64,000 nt of DNA from Marinobacter sp. EhC06. GTDB taxonomy: Bacteria; Pseudomonadota; Gammaproteobacteria; Pseudomonadales; Oleiphilaceae. The notes under the pieces are model-generated. The model had not been told where the DNA came from, did no database searches, and worked only from the letters and a program-made list of their open reading frames with translations. Position numbers and translations under genes: made by a program. The DNA lies in contig NZ_LXYO01000012.1 of the NCBI RefSeq assembly GCF_001650915.1, positions 62,001-126,000 on the forward strand. Direction: 5' to 3'. Within the stretch, counting starts at the first letter, position 1, and each line of letters opens with the position of its first letter. This document shows, in pieces, positions 34,917 through 43,508 of this stretch.

Positions 34917-36230
34917 CTATGTTGGTTCTGCAAAAAAGTTAATACTTGAGAGCAGTGCTTGATAATCAAGACCGTCCATAGCCAATGAGTCCCTATTAAA
35001 ATTTTTGGTGTTCTGGGAAAACCTTAGGTTGCCAGTGTCAAAGTATCGAATTGCTCCGTTTCTCGCCCTACTTGGTAACACTAACCCCCTAGCAGCTCGA
35101 CTCGGTGAGAAAGGCACATCGAGAACCCCATGATGAAACGCATCAATGATCGCTTGGTACGGATCATTTTGGTCAAACGCTGAGTCAATGAGTTCTCTTG
35201 ATTCCTGCACGATCTGCTTCTGCTCCAGAGACACTGCGTCCGAAAGTACCTCTACAATGCCGGACGGAGAACTCGTCATTGCGCGCACAAAGTTGATCGC
35301 ATCTGCGTTAGATTTCGCGGTGGGGATGCCTTGCGATTCTTGTACGGTCTTCACCACGACTTTTCGTGCCAAACCAGCCTTCGCAACGATCGCGCCATGG
35401 GCAACCAACGCCATAGACTCGTGAATGCCGGATGGGAAAGGACCCATGTACTGATGTAGAACGGGAAATACATCAACATCGGCCGGCACGTAGTGTTCAG
35501 ACAATTCGCGAATCGCCCTCAATGCAGCAATGTCCTGGGCCAAGCAGCCCCCTTGTGGGTAGGCAATCTGCACACATTTCACACCCTCCTTTATTCCGCA
35601 CATGGCTTCCAGAAAGGACAGAGATAAGGCGAGAGAGGGCGGCACCAATACTGCTGTCAGCGTTCCAAAGCTCTCACGGGAGACAATCACACCTTCTTGC
35701 GCCAAGTCTCCACACAGCTCGTCAATTCGGCGCCAAGATTCGAGGGACGCCTCGAGAGGAACATCCTTGCAGTAAGGCAGGTTATACGTGATACCCCCTC
35801 CTTCGAAAGAGGTAATTCCACTGGATATCGCAGCTTCGAAGAGCCGATTGGCAATGGGCGATCCATGCCGTATGTCGAGCGGTGCTCGAGTGCTCTCGTT
35901 CAAGTTTCTACCACGCATAATCCCCTGAGACACAAGCGGATAACCATTGAGCTGTTCTGGAGCGCTTGCCAGAAGATTGCTGGCCTGATCAAACTTTTGG
36001 AGCCTAGTGTAAGAGTCGATCGTAAGCGTTGAAATGTCCGGAGCAGCACTCTCTTCGATGGTCGTGAGGAGATTTCTCATTTCTTGATGGCCACCAACAC
36101 CCGAGCGAGGTTGAACCGCAACCCTGCCTTCCGATTCACATCGGGTGAGAACGCTGTGCACTGATTCCTTATCAAGTGACTTGATATATTGAACAGCATC
36201 ATCGAGATCGAAACGAAATTGTCCTTTCAT
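34917..36230 (-). CDS. mutE: Glutamate mutase epsilon (E) subunit
   Basis: A 437-residue TIM-barrel subunit of the B12-dependent enzyme that interconverts L-glutamate and (2S,3S)-3-methylaspartate. Residues equivalent to the Clostridium cochlearium active site are present: Arg42 (R66), Arg76 (R100), Arg121 in DIRHGSP (R149), Glu143 in SFEGGGITYNLPY (E171), Tyr149 and Tyr153 (Y177, Y181). It is shorter than the usual ~480 residues, mainly at the N-terminus. Its ATG overlaps the stop of the PurD-like gene (TAATG). Its B12-binding partner is the first gene of the operon. Confidence 0.93.
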   Translation of the reverse strand: MKGQFRFDLDDAVQYIKSLDKESVHSVLTRCESEGRVAVQPRSGVGGHQEMRNLLTTIEESAAPDISTLTIDSYTRLQKFDQASNLLASAPEQLNGYPLVSQGIMRGRNLNESTRAPLDIRHGSPIANRLFEAAISSGITSFEGGGITYNLPYCKDVPLEASLESWRRIDELCGDLAQEGVIVSRESFGTLTAVLVPPSLALSLSFLEAMCGIKEGVKCVQIAYPQGGCLAQDIAALRAIRELSEHYVPADVDVFPVLHQYMGPFPSGIHESMALVAHGAIVAKAGLARKVVVKTVQESQGIPTAKSNADAINFVRAMTSSPSGIVEVLSDAVSLEQKQIVQESRELIDSAFDQNDPYQAIIDAFHHGVLDVPFSPSRAARGLVLPSRARNGAIRYFDTGNLRFSQNTKNFNRDSLAMDGLDYQALLSSINFFAEPT

Positions 36231-37540
36231 TAGGCTAAACCGATATCCGTCCGAATTTTCATCCCTTTAAAACCAATCTCACGCACGCCGGAATAGGTGG
36301 TTTGAACCGCCGTCGAAAGTGCTTCAGCGGATCCCACAACATGGGCAACTCGCCCGCCCGCTGTGATCAGCTTCCCCTTTGCGTCGCGGTCGACATTGGC
36401 AAAGAAGAGCTCAGATCCAGTTTCTTCGAGGTTGCGAATACCGTAGATTTCATTACCCGCTTTGAACTTACCATATGGCCAACCCAGATTATCTGTGTCG
36501 TCGGAGGGAATTGCGCCTTGTCCGAGAGAGACTGAGACTCGAAAGCGCGAGTCAAACTGCCAATCAATTTCCTCTGCTCGGCCCGCCAAGCCCAGTTCAA
36601 AGCATTCAGTCAGATTTGCGTTAATCGCGGGGAACATAACCTCCGCTTCGGAGTCGCCAAATCGGCTATTGATCTCGAGAACGTGGATACCGGTGTTTGT
36701 CAGCATGGCCCCAATGAAGAAGAAGCCAGTGAACAGAATTTCGTCCCGGATCATTTGCGAAACAATCGGGCTCACAACAGATGTTCTTATCTGCTCTTGC
36801 AAAGCAGTGGAATCCAAGGGGTGCGGGAAGACACTACCCATTCCGGCGCAGTTGATCCCTTTGTCCTGATCGTCCGAACGTTTATAGTCCATTGCAGGTG
36901 GAAGCACATTGAATCCACCCTGGTCATCTACGAACACCATTATCGAGAGTTCGCGACCAACGATCCATTCCTCGAGCAGCAACTGAGCACCAGCATCTCC
37001 AAAGGCTTGCTCCGAGATAAGCTTGCGGATAGCAGCTTTTGCGTCGTCCGGAGAGCTGGCCATGAAGACCCCGTCACCATCAATGCAAAGGCCATCCGCT
37101 TTCACCACGCATCCGTTAGGAAAGTTTTCAAGCGCCGCGAACGCTTCCTGCTCAGAGGAACATTTGATATACCGAGGTGTATTAACGCCTGCGTGGTTCA
37201 AGAATTGCTTGCTAAAGCTTTTACTGGTTTCCAGCTTGCCAGCCTTGGCTGTGGCACCAATGGTATTCCAACCTTCCTTCAATAATTGATCTGTGACACC
37301 GGCTCTAATTGCCTCAATGTTGCTGACAATGATGAGATTGGGTTGGTATTGACGAGCAAGGGCTGAAATTCCCTCAATATCGGTCATATCTATTTCGGGA
37401 ACCGATGTGATGCCCGTTTGTTCGATGGCCCTGCATCCCGGAACGTACAGCACGCTGGCACTACGATCTGTTTTAAGAATCTGTTGGCACAATGCGTGGC
37501 CTCGTCCCGAGGAGTCGATAACCATTACCGTGTGGCTCAT
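36230..37540 (-). CDS. PurD-like ATP-grasp ligase
   Basis: A 436-residue ATP-grasp enzyme resembling GAR synthetase (PurD): VMVIDSSGRGHALCQQIL, TSKSFSKQFLNHAGVNTPRY, GCVVKADGLCIDGDGVFM, LLLEEWIVGRELSIMVFVDDQG, INCAGMGSVFP and VLEINSRFGDSEAEV are the family blocks. Such enzymes join a carboxylate, through an acyl phosphate, to an amine. Several PurD consensus residues differ, and it sits in a biosynthetic operon, so it is probably an amino-acid ligase rather than the purine enzyme. I chose the ATG at 37540, with AAGGA 7 nt upstream. Confidence 0.8.
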   Translation of the reverse strand: MSHTVMVIDSSGRGHALCQQILKTDRSASVLYVPGCRAIEQTGITSVPEIDMTDIEGISALARQYQPNLIIVSNIEAIRAGVTDQLLKEGWNTIGATAKAGKLETSKSFSKQFLNHAGVNTPRYIKCSSEQEAFAALENFPNGCVVKADGLCIDGDGVFMASSPDDAKAAIRKLISEQAFGDAGAQLLLEEWIVGRELSIMVFVDDQGGFNVLPPAMDYKRSDDQDKGINCAGMGSVFPHPLDSTALQEQIRTSVVSPIVSQMIRDEILFTGFFFIGAMLTNTGIHVLEINSRFGDSEAEVMFPAINANLTECFELGLAGRAEEIDWQFDSRFRVSVSLGQGAIPSDDTDNLGWPYGKFKAGNEIYGIRNLEETGSELFFANVDRDAKGKLITAGGRVAHVVGSAEALSTAVQTTYSGVREIGFKGMKIRTDIGLA

Positions 37541-37587
37541 ATCAAAATCCTTTTTCACCCTGATCAGTTACAATCTGGTCGGCGTAT

Positions 37588-37980
37588 TTACGGCTGCTCT
37601 GTTGTCAATTCGTAGGAGCCATCTTTGTCGTGTACTTCGTTGCCTGACAGAGCAGGGTTAAACACACACAGAGCGACCATCTCCTCATGAACCTCAATCT
37701 GATGGCGATCATGTTGATCCAGCGCATAAAGCGTCCCTGGTTTGATCGCCTTTTCAACTCCGGAATCTAGGCATCGAATCGTTCCAGAGCCCTTGATACA
37801 AAAGCATGCTTCAAGATGATTCTTGTACCAAAGGTTAAGCGTCTGGCCCGGTGCCATCGTCGAAAAGTGAAAAGAAAAGCCAAACTGGTCTTTCGCCAAC
37901 AACATTCGAATGCTTTCCCATCCTGGACCGTCAATCTTTCGGTCGGTCAATCTGAATTCGTCTACAGTCTTTACAATCAT
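37588..37980 (-). CDS. Ectoine synthase (EctC) homologue
   Basis: A 130-residue cupin aligning without gaps to EctC, which closes N-acetyl-diaminobutyrate to ectoine. The iron ligands Glu57, Tyr85 and His93 are present, as are Trp21, Arg25, Tyr52, His55, Glu115 and His117. Substrate-pocket positions usually Asn38 and Thr40 are His38 and Ser40, and the usual H-I-H-Y stretch is N-L-W-Y at 49-52. No ectA or ectB is near. It therefore probably cyclises a related substrate. The ATG at 37980 follows AGGA. Confidence 0.88.
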   Translation of the reverse strand: MIVKTVDEFRLTDRKIDGPGWESIRMLLAKDQFGFSFHFSTMAPGQTLNLWYKNHLEACFCIKGSGTIRCLDSGVEKAIKPGTLYALDQHDRHQIEVHEEMVALCVFNPALSGNEVHDKDGSYELTTEQP

Positions 37981-38022
37981 ATTTGATCCTGCGGTACCGT
38001 GAATTTGGTGGGCCAGCCAAGG

Positions 38023-39207
38023 CTAGCCGACGGTCTTGATTCGACCATTGATTGACGATGTGACAGAACGGTCTGTACAGATGATTCCCTCCTTGGCCTC
38101 TTGCACCCGATCGACGTACCAATTGTGTAGGTCCCACACATACCTGTCCTGCTCTGAAAGAGGACCGCTCGAACTAAAAGCTGATGACATCCCGAGTTGC
38201 TGCTGCTCCATAATCCAGTTGTCTTCCTCAACCACTTGATCCCAGCGTTGGAAGTAGGTTTTTACAACTTCCTCGAAGTCGTCCCGCTGCACCGTTTCCT
38301 TCGGGAACATATAACCCACGCGAAGAATAGTGGTCTGGTGGTCGACCGGAGTTTTGTTCAGCCACCAAGCACAGTCTTGCGTCAGAATCACGTAGAGTGC
38401 AGGAAAGAACTGCAGATATAAGGTGCCATTCTTCGCTCGACCAGGGAGGTTCGGAATGTGATCGAACCCATTGCCGTAGTCTTTTGGGAGTAGAGCCGAA
38501 GAGTTGTTTGAGGGCATGAACAGTGTTCTGTAGTAGCGCTTACTCGACGATAGCTCGTATTCCTGTGCTCCAATCGTGCTGCTGTGAACGGGACCATGCC
38601 CAGGATCGGTATCGATATCGTTGTACAGTTTCCAGTTGACGCGAACCTCGTCTTTTCTCTCACGCACACAATGCATCTCCTCGAGAGGATAATTGTGGAA
38701 ATCCTCTGATAAATCAGAAAGCATCTCATCGATCGATGGAGTATCTTGTGAAAAGGTAACAAAAATAAGTCCTTGCCAAGATTCACACCGGAGCTCTTTA
38801 AGCCCAAGTTCCCTTTTTTGGTGCTCCGGCATGTCTGGGAAATCCGTCGCCCTTTTCAAGCTACCGTCTAAGCGATAGGTCCATGCGTGAAACGGGCATC
38901 GGATAACACGACACGAGCCAGAGTCGGACAACACTTTGGAGCAACGGTGCCTGCAGACATTTAAGAATGCGTGCAGCCTTTTATCATGATCTCTTATTAT
39001 GATAATCGACTCGCCATACAACTCAGTGACGAAATAGTCACCAATCCCAGGAACATTTTGTTGCAAACCTACAAAGTTCCAGTGTTTATAAAGAATGTGC
39101 TCTTTTTCAAAATCAAACCATTTGGGACTAGTAAATACTTCTGGAGACAGCGATGTCGCAGAGGCAAACGGCTTTCTGACAGATTCAATTACATCATCGA
39201 AATTCAT
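38023..39207 (-). CDS. Rieske non-haem iron oxygenase
   Basis: A 394-residue oxygenase alpha-subunit-like protein. The Rieske [2Fe-2S] site is CRH (in NVCRHRC) and CPFH (in RCPFHAWTY), with 16 residues between. The catalytic iron site is NDIDTDPGHGPVHS, giving Asp and two His. The architecture is like choline/carnitine-type and natural-product Rieske oxygenases. No ferredoxin or reductase gene is in the operon. It may hydroxylate or desaturate the pathway intermediate, a role taken by EctD in ectoine loci. AGGAAGGAG precedes the ATG. Confidence 0.88.
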   Translation of the reverse strand: MNFDDVIESVRKPFASATSLSPEVFTSPKWFDFEKEHILYKHWNFVGLQQNVPGIGDYFVTELYGESIIIIRDHDKRLHAFLNVCRHRCSKVLSDSGSCRVIRCPFHAWTYRLDGSLKRATDFPDMPEHQKRELGLKELRCESWQGLIFVTFSQDTPSIDEMLSDLSEDFHNYPLEEMHCVRERKDEVRVNWKLYNDIDTDPGHGPVHSSTIGAQEYELSSSKRYYRTLFMPSNNSSALLPKDYGNGFDHIPNLPGRAKNGTLYLQFFPALYVILTQDCAWWLNKTPVDHQTTILRVGYMFPKETVQRDDFEEVVKTYFQRWDQVVEEDNWIMEQQQLGMSSAFSSSGPLSEQDRYVWDLHNWYVDRVQEAKEGIICTDRSVTSSINGRIKTVG

Positions 39208-39224
39208 ACATACTCCTTCCTGCG

Positions 39225-40373
39225 CTAGATAAAGATATTGCTTTTTTCAGAACGCGCTTTTTCTGTCCATTCAGGGACCTCAGCGTTCGCAGATGGGTAG
39301 AGAGATTCATGACGTAAACTAGCGTGCTGGACCGCCGCCTCATGGCTTGCGAAGCTGGACCTTATAACCGATAACCCGATATGCTCAGACACTAAATAGG
39401 CGTTGTCTGTTATGCTATATGCATCTTTAAATAATAGTTCCAATTTGCCAAGCGATGAACGGTCGCCTCCAACAAAAGCAATTTCTCTTTTTTTCTTATT
39501 ATCAATGATAAGAGGACTTTGGTTTTTTAATTCCAGCCATTCGAACGCGTTATCAAAATCGCTCTTCGACTCAGTGGAAATGATAGTCACCGCCTTAGAC
39601 ACCACAACAATCGAAGCCGGGGACTCCTTTCCGATCGTTGTATAAATATTGATCTCTCCATTCTCAAAACGACCGCATCGGATTTCTATTCCAAATTTCT
39701 CCGCATGAGATACGGCTTTTCCGTACAGTACCTTTGCGCCAGATTCGGCAACACCTGCCATTGTGCGGAAGCCAATACTTTTGATTGTTCTGGCTTGTGG
39801 CAATAAATATGGATCCGCACTCATGACGCCAGGAACATCTGAGACGATGGTGCAGTGTGTTGCGCCCACAGCGGAAGCCAAAAGTAAGGCGGTGTAGTCA
39901 GAACTGTTGCGGCCCAGCATGGTGATGGACTGCTCCTCGCTTACCCCCTGACCTCCGGCGACGACAATGACATCGTTGTATGCAAGCTTCCTACTGATAT
40001 TCGTGAGGTCGAATTCAGTGCAAGCGGCGGACCCGAATTCTGAGTTTGTCTTGAGGCCAAGATTCAGCGCATTGAGTGAGCAGCATCTGATGCCAAGCCG
40101 TGAGGTGGCTGCTTCAAGAAAGTGCGCGCTAATGATTTCTCCTGTAGCCAAGGTGCCGTCGTGCACTCTTTTCGGCGCGTTAGGATCGATACTGTCTATG
40201 GCCTCCTTTAACCTTCCGGTTGTTCCAGACATTGCGCTCACAACAACAATGTATTTTGAACCCGGATACGAACGAACACATTCCGAAAGGAAGAGAGCTA
40301 TTTTCGAGTAATCGTGGAAATTGAGAAACGAGCTGCCCCCAAATTTGATAATTGATGTCGCGTCCATAGACAT
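39225..40373 (-). CDS. Aspartokinase-like amino-acid kinase with ACT region
   Basis: A 382-residue amino-acid kinase. IIKFGGSSF is the N-terminal catalytic loop, VVSAMSGTTGRL follows, MLGRNSSDYTALLLA replaces the usual GRGGSDTTA, and VSDVPGVMSADP binds the nucleotide. The C-terminal 110 residues form a degenerate ACT region. It is shorter than housekeeping aspartokinases. Ectoine loci often carry a specialised aspartokinase (Ask_Ect); here the neighbouring glutamate mutase makes 3-methylaspartate another possible substrate. It starts 30 bp after the mutase small subunit. Confidence 0.85.
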   Translation of the reverse strand: MSMDATSIIKFGGSSFLNFHDYSKIALFLSECVRSYPGSKYIVVVSAMSGTTGRLKEAIDSIDPNAPKRVHDGTLATGEIISAHFLEAATSRLGIRCCSLNALNLGLKTNSEFGSAACTEFDLTNISRKLAYNDVIVVAGGQGVSEEQSITMLGRNSSDYTALLLASAVGATHCTIVSDVPGVMSADPYLLPQARTIKSIGFRTMAGVAESGAKVLYGKAVSHAEKFGIEIRCGRFENGEINIYTTIGKESPASIVVVSKAVTIISTESKSDFDNAFEWLELKNQSPLIIDNKKKREIAFVGGDRSSLGKLELLFKDAYSITDNAYLVSEHIGLSVIRSSFASHEAAVQHASLRHESLYPSANAEVPEWTEKARSEKSNIFI

Positions 40374-40403
40374 AGTCTCTTATCCGTAAGTAATTGGTTT
40401 GCG

Positions 40404-40907
40404 TTATCCCGTTTTTGCTAGGCCATATTGTCCTTGCTGTATATAGCTGAGGACATCCTCAATATCATTGATGAGCGCATCGACCCCTCTGTTTAGAAGG
40501 GTTTGGCCTACGCGCTGAGCCTTTCCGGGACTCAGACCTAGTTTGCCTCCTACGATCACAGGGCAATTCACTGCGAATTTCTGTTTCATCCACAACAGAT
40601 CGCTGAGATCCTGCAACGCATGTCCGTTAAGGGTGCCAATAAGAATGGCTACGGATTCCGGGTGATTTTCGTAAGCCTGGCCGAATTCGGATAGAGGCGT
40701 ACAGGCACCCAGGTTGACGACTTCGTACCCAGAAGCCTCGAGGCGTGCCTCGATAAGCTTATTCGCGACCACGTGAGCGTCACTTTCTGCTACACCGAGA
40801 ATGACCGTTTTGCTACAAGTTTTTTTGATGCCTGAATTCGATCCTGTTCCCGAGGAATCAATGAAGGCGTTGGACTGAAGTAGCTCGCTATTTTCCTGAA
40901 ATTTCAC
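40404..40907 (-). CDS. Glutamate mutase sigma (B12-binding) subunit
   Basis: A 167-residue cobalamin-binding domain: TVILGVAESDAHVVANKLIEARL contains Asp43 and His45 of the base-off B12 motif (DxHxxG, with Ala in place of the Gly), followed by VAILIGTLNGHALQDL and CPVIVGGKLGLSPG. It carries a 34-residue N-terminal extension compared with clostridial subunits. The GTG start at 40907 follows GGAGG. It is the first gene of the operon, six genes before its partner in two-subunit order, and this is unrelated to the mismatch-repair MutS despite the shared name. Confidence 0.88.
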   Translation of the reverse strand: MKFQENSELLQSNAFIDSSGTGSNSGIKKTCSKTVILGVAESDAHVVANKLIEARLEASGYEVVNLGACTPLSEFGQAYENHPESVAILIGTLNGHALQDLSDLLWMKQKFAVNCPVIVGGKLGLSPGKAQRVGQTLLNRGVDALINDIEDVLSYIQQGQYGLAKTG

Positions 40908-40952
40908 GGGTGTTCCTCCATGCGCTACATTGAGACCTGAGAATACGAAGCG

Positions 40953-40973
40953 GTTGATGGTCGTTCAATCAAC
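40953..40973. promoter_or_regulatory. LysR-type dyad between the operon and its regulator
   Basis: Arms GTTGAT and ATCAAC separated by 9 bp, within the 103 bp divergent region. Shape and position fit a LysR-family recognition site controlling both directions. Confidence 0.55.
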
Positions 40974-41010
40974 TTTTTTTGACAGTTTGCATAACTAGGA
41001 GTAATGCGTA

Positions 41011-41928
41011 ATGCCTCGAAAACTTCCGAATCTAAACGCGGTAAAAGCCTTTGACGCCGCGGCTCGCCACCAGAGTTTCACCGAGGCAGCGGCTGAACTT
41101 TGCGTAACGCAGGCAGCGATTAGTAGACAGATACGACTGTTGGAGGAGCAGCTGAACACCCGTCTCTTCTCCCGAGGCCACCGAAAGGTTGAGTTAACAA
41201 TTGCTGGGCGGCGTTACGCAAAAATGGTTGAGCAAGCGTTGCTCTCTATAGCCTTGGATACCGGAACCGTTCAAAGGTCTGCCTCCCCACAGGTTGTCAT
41301 TGACGTAGACTCGGATTTGGCAGAGCTGTGGCTAAGGCCGCTCATGCAAAGTAGTGATTTGGATGATCTAGGTGTGTCACTGGACATCAGAGTCCATCCC
41401 GAGCCACAAAAGATGTTTGCGTCGGACGCGGACCTAGCAATCACTTGGGGGCAGGTCTACGTTCCCGGCTTCCAAACAGAGACATTTCTTCAGTACACGG
41501 CATTTCCGGTCTGCAGTCCCTCTCTCATCGAATCGTCGGAATCCATAAAAGACATTGGAGATTGTCTCGATCATCGATTGATCCACGACCGGGGCATTCA
41601 TTGGTGGGATAATGCGTTGGTGTCCCACGGGTACAGTCTGGCTCAGTGCAAGAAAAGCATTACGTACCATCGCACCTACCTTTGCATGTATGCCGCTGCG
41701 GACGGACTTGGTGTGGCAATTGGAGATGACGTCAGTAGCGCCCACTTGATCAAGGAAGGAAAGCTCATTCGCCCATGTGGCCCTGACATACCCGGCAGAA
41801 TGAGATACAACTTGTTGGTTCCGGAAGTGAGGCCGCTCCCAGATGGAGTCTATGCAACTATCGATTGGCTAAAAAAACTAGCTAAATCTCACCAAGACTG
41901 GTTTGCATCATGGCACCGAGAGAGATAA
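41011..41928 (+). CDS. LysR-family regulator (GcvA-type) of the biosynthetic operon
   Basis: A 305-residue LysR regulator. The HTH is LNAVKAFDAAARHQSFTEAAAELCVTQAAISRQIRLLEEQL, as in GcvA/AmpR-type proteins, and a full substrate-binding domain follows. It is divergent from the glutamate-mutase operon with a dyad between, so it is the probable pathway-specific activator. AGGAG lies 9 nt before the ATG. Confidence 0.88.
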   Translation: MPRKLPNLNAVKAFDAAARHQSFTEAAAELCVTQAAISRQIRLLEEQLNTRLFSRGHRKVELTIAGRRYAKMVEQALLSIALDTGTVQRSASPQVVIDVDSDLAELWLRPLMQSSDLDDLGVSLDIRVHPEPQKMFASDADLAITWGQVYVPGFQTETFLQYTAFPVCSPSLIESSESIKDIGDCLDHRLIHDRGIHWWDNALVSHGYSLAQCKKSITYHRTYLCMYAAADGLGVAIGDDVSSAHLIKEGKLIRPCGPDIPGRMRYNLLVPEVRPLPDGVYATIDWLKKLAKSHQDWFASWHRER

Positions 41929-42734
41929 AACGAGCCTTTCGTCAGTGTGGCATTACTTTCCGGTATCCCCCGGTCCCATGCAGGATGCTTTTTTTGTGCG
42001 AGTTTAAGTGATAAGTCGGTTTGAATGGGTGATTTCGAAGTAGATACTGGATAACTCGATTGAGCAAAATCACATAAAATTATCCCCGACTGTATAAGCC
42101 GTGCGTCGAAAACCGTAAAAGAAAACGGGGGGCTTTATAACGGCGGATAGCTTCAGATCCTAAGCGGAATTTCTGATTCGCTTCCTGTGTTCATAGAGCC
42201 GCCCAATGTAACCGAAACTATTATCTCCTGCTTCGATTATAACGCCATCTGATCGCCTAATTGGATTATAAAAACTGGCATCCTAACCATTTAAGGGTAA
42301 ATAAAATGAGAAATTCGCAGCATTGCGAACGTTCGCTTTTGTTTAAAAGTGGAACAACAATGACATCAACGTGGTGCGCCGCAACGGAGGGGATTACGGA
42401 CATATGAAAAGATGCTGTAATTGAGTTCTGGCGTAAATGGTACAGATCGCCTAGCGTGAATTACCTCGCAATCTAGTTGCTCTTTGCACATTGACGCTTA
42501 CTATCAAGTTTCTTGAGGAATTGCCTTACCCCAACGCACACAAGCCATCTCGGGGGTACAAATGGGGGCATATATCAACACAAAAACGATTACCTATATA
42601 CAAAACAATTACTTACATAACTTTATGAGTCCTGCCGGGGGTACCATTCCCAGCTTCAACTACCCTCCGCCTCTCATGTTCACCCGGATTAAAGCGCGCT
42701 AAACTGCACTCCCTCCTGAGATCTGGACTCCTGA
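41929..42734. other. Non-coding region between island and core genome
   Basis: About 800 bp, AT-rich, without a supported gene on either strand. It carries the left half of the dispersed palindrome at 42327-42345 and AT-rich runs near 42570-42630. It looks like the scar at the right boundary of the accessory region. Confidence 0.55.
42327..42345. repeat. Half-site of dispersed palindrome (left arm)
   Basis: GAACGTTCGCTTTTGTTTA, matching the left arms of the copies at 7236 and 27749. No right arm follows within 200 bp. Confidence 0.6.
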
Positions 42735-43409
42735 ATGGCACGCTTCACTGAAATCGGCACCGCAACGATCCCTGGCAAGGGAACCCAGTTACGCCTGTTA
42801 CAACGCAATGATGAATTTTCCATCAAGATCGCCGGCACCACCGGAGAATTGATGAACAGCCGGATCCACGGCTCGGAGGATGCTCTTGCCACGCTGGCTT
42901 GCGAACGAATTGCCGATCAGCCCGCCCCCCAAGTACTGATTGGCGGGCTGGGCATGGGCTTCACATTGGCGGCAGCGTTGGCCGCTCTTGGAGACGATGC
43001 GCAGGTTACTGTGGCCGAACTGGTTCCCGAGGTGGAAGCCTGGAATCGGGGCCCTCTGGGCTCTGCCGCAGGCAACCCTTTGCAAGATCCACGAGCCCGG
43101 GTACATATTGGGGATGTGGCCGAATTGCTCAGAAACGGGAACGGTGAGTGGGATGCCATTCTGCTGGATGTGGATAACGGCCCCGAAGGCCTGACCCGCA
43201 AAGAAAACAACTGGATCTACAGCCCGGACGGCATTGCGGCAGCCCAGAAGTCCCTCCGCCCCGACGGCATTCTCGCCTATTGGTCAGCCGGTCCTGAGCA
43301 CGCGTTTACCGAGAGGCTTAGACGCGCGGGCTTTTCCGTTGAGCCAATCACCGTAAGGGCCCTGCGCCCCGGCAAAGGCGCCCGTCATGTCATCTGGCTG
43401 GCCTGGTGA
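42735..43409 (+). CDS. Spermidine-synthase-like methyltransferase-fold protein
   Basis: A 224-residue protein with the SpeE-like Rossmann fold: VLIGGLGMGFTLAAALAAL (nucleotide loop), VTVAELVPEVEAWNR, DAILLDVDNGPEGLTRKENNWIYS and LRPDGILAYWSAGP. Polyamine-substrate motifs are weak, so it may be an aminopropyltransferase relative of other function. It is the first core gene right of the accessory region, with no obvious partner. Confidence 0.75.
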   Translation: MARFTEIGTATIPGKGTQLRLLQRNDEFSIKIAGTTGELMNSRIHGSEDALATLACERIADQPAPQVLIGGLGMGFTLAAALAALGDDAQVTVAELVPEVEAWNRGPLGSAAGNPLQDPRARVHIGDVAELLRNGNGEWDAILLDVDNGPEGLTRKENNWIYSPDGIAAAQKSLRPDGILAYWSAGPEHAFTERLRRAGFSVEPITVRALRPGKGARHVIWLAW

Positions 43410-43508
43410 TTCCTGATAACGGCTGCACGGACCTGCCCTAGCTCAAATTGAGCTCGGCATCTTTGTTATATACTTATTCCAAACCCAAAAGAACCCGGGA
43501 GGCGCCCA

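Noticed and set aside
37588-40373. Standard ectoine operon
   Set aside because: ectA and ectB are absent, the EctC pocket is altered, and glutamate mutase and ATP-grasp genes are interleaved.
40404-40907. Mismatch-repair MutS
   Set aside because: Only the name is shared. The sequence is a 167-residue B12-binding domain with Asp43/His45 and its mutase partner is in the operon.
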